Source: Fredinandcohnia humi
GTDB lineage: Bacteria > Bacillota > Bacilli > Bacillales > Bacillaceae_L
Direction: 5' to 3'
Assembly: GCF_001439915.1 (NCBI RefSeq)
Contig: NZ_LMBW01000005.1
Location: 7,340-71,339 of the forward strand
DNA: 64,000 nucleotides
Of this stretch, positions 62,265 through 64,000 are shown in pieces (position 1 is the stretch's first letter; each line of letters opens with the position of its first letter). The position numbers and the translations under genes were made by a program. The notes beneath the pieces are model-generated. The model had not been told where the DNA came from. It worked only from the letters and a program-made list of their open reading frames with translations, and searched no databases.

Positions 62265-63014
62265 TTAGTTAATAATTTCGCCTTTGTTTTTAGCTGAATT
62301 TTCACGCCACTCTCGTCTCTCAGTATTTGTCAGTTTCGTCCACTCTGTTTCTTCACCAATAATTCTTAAAGTTTCTTTTGAGCGATAAGAACGTGTTAAG
62401 TTACCAGGGAATTTTTTGTCCGTAACATTTGGGTCGTTTTCAAATTCACCTGTTGGTTCTATTATATAAACACGTTCTCTTCCTTCTCCTTTAGCTAATG
62501 CTGCTGCAAGTCCTGCGCCATTAACATTAGCAGTGAAATAAATGTGGTTCATTTTAAGTCCAGGTTTGTAATTTGATTTCCCACCCGCTGTCAGTAAATC
62601 ACCTATCTTCAAATCTGCCTTTGTCCCATGGTAAAATGGTCCCGCATCAGATGGTGCACCCTTAGATGAATTTGACAATTCATAATTTCTTTTTGCATTC
62701 TCAGAATCACCCAACTCCTCATAAATTTTGGCAATGTTAAAATATAATGTTGAATATGCACTCTTAACATTATCATCATTTACTTTTAGTGCACACTGCA
62801 GAGATGTTTCCATCCATTTTAATTTTTCTGTAATACTCTTCTGTTGACGAGCTAAATGATAAGCTGCAATAAATTTTTCATAGTCGTCTGTTGCTTCGTG
62901 CCATGCTTTATGAAACATTTTGATTGCTTCTTCAATGTTTCCGCTATCCTCCAATCCCATCCCACTCATACAAAGTTTAATAACGACATTATTTGAATCA
63001 AATTTTATATTCAC
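62265..63014 (-). CDS. arr: Rifampin ADP-ribosyltransferase with N-terminal TPR region
   Basis: A 249-residue protein. The last 130 residues are Arr: GPFYHGTKADLKIGDLLTAG, GLKMNHIYFTANVNGAGLAA, RERVYIIEPTGEFENDPNVT, FPGNLTRSYRSKE. It transfers ADP-ribose to rifamycins. The first 118 residues carry TPR-like helices (EDSGNIEEAIKMFHKAWHEA, YFNIAKIYEELGDSENAKRN). GTG start at 63014 with GGAGGT 8 bases before it. Typical Arr proteins lack this extension. Flanked by direct repeats. Confidence 0.9.
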   Translation of the reverse strand: MNIKFDSNNVVIKLCMSGMGLEDSGNIEEAIKMFHKAWHEATDDYEKFIAAYHLARQQKSITEKLKWMETSLQCALKVNDDNVKSAYSTLYFNIAKIYEELGDSENAKRNYELSNSSKGAPSDAGPFYHGTKADLKIGDLLTAGGKSNYKPGLKMNHIYFTANVNGAGLAAALAKGEGRERVYIIEPTGEFENDPNVTDKKFPGNLTRSYRSKETLRIIGEETEWTKLTNTERREWRENSAKNKGEIIN

Positions 63015-63195
63015 CTAATCTTACCTCCAAATTAATTGATTGTTATAAAAAATATACTCAGAAAGCCAGTAGCTATGTTCTTCTGTACGTTGAGAGGAAG
63101 GGTACTTTTATTAATGAAAAGGTATAGAACTGCGATGTCATTCGTCTGTCTTTGAACTTTACGTTCGTGGAAACATATCCATGACACTTTTTGAA

Positions 63196-63222
63196 CTATC
63201 GGTAGACGGTAACATATCGACC
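63196..63222. repeat. Direct repeat flanking arr, copy 2
   Basis: CTATCGGTAGACGGTAACAT followed by atcgacc; differs from the copy at 62212 in one base. Confidence 0.7.
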
Positions 63223-63241
63223 CTGTCTCGTACAGTTTACG

Positions 63242-63270
63242 AAAAAGGGCACTCTACTAGGAGTGCCCTC
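63242..63270 (-). terminator. Terminator of the broken AraC gene
   Basis: GGGCACTC and GAGTGCCC form a perfect 8-bp stem around tactag, minus strand followed by TTTTT. Confidence 0.75.
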
Positions 63271-63284
63271 AACCATAATAATCA

Positions 63285-63960
63285 TTAATAAATTTCACGA
63301 TCTTTTTTCTTTACTGGAATCCAGATTTCACTTCTATACTTCGGATTCTCAGTGTCCGGACTCTCATTCCACAAAATCTCGGGGCCTTCAACTGCCTCAT
63401 ATCCTGAAGATGGGAACCACTCTGAGTATATCCTGCCCCACACATTTTGAAGTGTTTCCGGAAATGGCTCAATTGATTCGAATACTGCCCAAGTATTAGC
63501 ATCAGTTTTCAATACGTCAAATTCTCCTGTTTCATCACTTGAAGTTGCTACCCCGATGTAATGATCCAGCTCACCCTTCTCTTCCATTCTTCCTTCTGAA
63601 AAATTGGTAGATGCACTAATAATCCCTGCCGGTTCAAGATTTGAAATTGCTTTTAATTGTTTAATAACCTCTGGGGTTAAAAGTTTTGTCATTTTGGCTA
63701 TTTCTGGAGACACCTTCAAAAATAATTGGAACTCTCTTCTTAAAACCTACTAACCTAAATGGCTCTTTCTCAACAATGCGATAATTCATTTCACGTCCTC
63801 CTTTTATTGATAATTGAAAGGTCAATCTAGGATAGGCTTTTATTTGTGTACTCTCACTTCTCGCTTCAGAAGGGAGAATACCATGCATAGAATGAAAAGC
63901 ACGGGAGAATGAATCAGCTGAACTATATCCATATTTAACAGCAATATCGATTATTCTCAA
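63285..63960 (-). pseudogene. Truncated and frameshifted AraC/GyrI-type regulator
   Basis: Two minus frames together make one gene. The upstream part (63960 to about 63700) has the second Ara[24 protein letters not shown] and GILPSEARS, then [20 protein letters not shown]. The downstream part (63719-63285) is the GyrI-like domain, [20 protein letters not shown] to [15 protein letters not shown]. The frames join at about 63705-63720, where one base seems lost within FEGVSPEI. The first HTH is missing because repeat family A starts at about 63960. A functional product is unlikely. Confidence 0.75.
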
Positions 63961-64000
63961 TATGTCCGGAGTGTATGTGGCAACACTTGGGGTGCTTGGT
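63954..64000. repeat. Dispersed repeat family A, copy 5 (cut by window end)
   Basis: ATGTCCGGAGTGTATGTGGC then aacacttggggtgcttgg, matching copy 1 and copy 4. It replaces the N-terminal part of the AraC gene. Confidence 0.75.

Overview
The window is low-GC DNA from a Bacillaceae-type Firmicute, close to Bacillus or Neobacillus. Supporting signs are strong AGGAGG-type ribosome binding sites, many TTG and GTG starts, lutABC, TRAP and tripartite tricarboxylate transporters, a Bacillus-type dispersed repeat at 1.73-1.85 kb, LPXTG anchoring and an arr gene. It looks chromosomal. I saw no tRNA, rRNA, CRISPR array or complete insertion sequence.

Layout. 0.3-7.2 kb: an amino-acid permease, an AraC/GPH-transporter/creatininase group, a 38-residue Arg/Phe/Gly-rich gene, a nucleotidyltransferase and an IS3-type transposase scar. 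7.6-23.4 kb: a minus-strand signalling island in two transcription units. The upstream unit encodes PAS-GGDEF-EAL-PilZ, a single-REC protein, HPt-REC-GGDEF-REC, a second single-REC protein and a membrane hybrid histidine kinase. Its leader carries a c-di-GMP-I (GEMM) riboswitch followed by terminators. The downstream unit encodes REC-GGDEF-EAL-LuxR, a membrane hybrid kinase with two REC domains and a CheR methyltransferase. The last two resemble the RsbK/RsbM pair of the B. cereus group. Together they could link sensing, methylation, phosphorelay, c-di-GMP turnover and transcription.

24-41.6 kb is metabolic: truA, a Nif3-family gene, an operon for a short-chain hydroxy/keto acid (SDR, CoA-transferase, hydroxyacyl-CoA dehydrogenase, thiolase, then a TRAP transporter) under a LacI repressor with six operator copies, lutABC with lutR, and an alcohol dehydrogenase divergent from a TetR regulator. 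41.9-48.4 kb is another LacI-controlled operon: tctCBA plus two Gfo/Idh/MocA oxidoreductases. Its regulator appears to start at CTG and is preceded by three operators spaced exactly 31 bp apart.

48.5-64 kb is accessory in character. It holds an LPXTG-anchored TIM-barrel protein whose 5' end is overprinted by a palindromic repeat, two MNT/HEPN toxin-antitoxin pairs, an AbrB/Doc pair, DUF6429, DUF6933/PRiA4, DUF4275 and CPCC genes, two unrecognised genes, a cold-shock gene, a TPR-fused rifampin ADP-ribosyltransferase and a broken AraC gene at the right edge. Several families of short dispersed repeats are concentrated here and in places touch or form gene ends.
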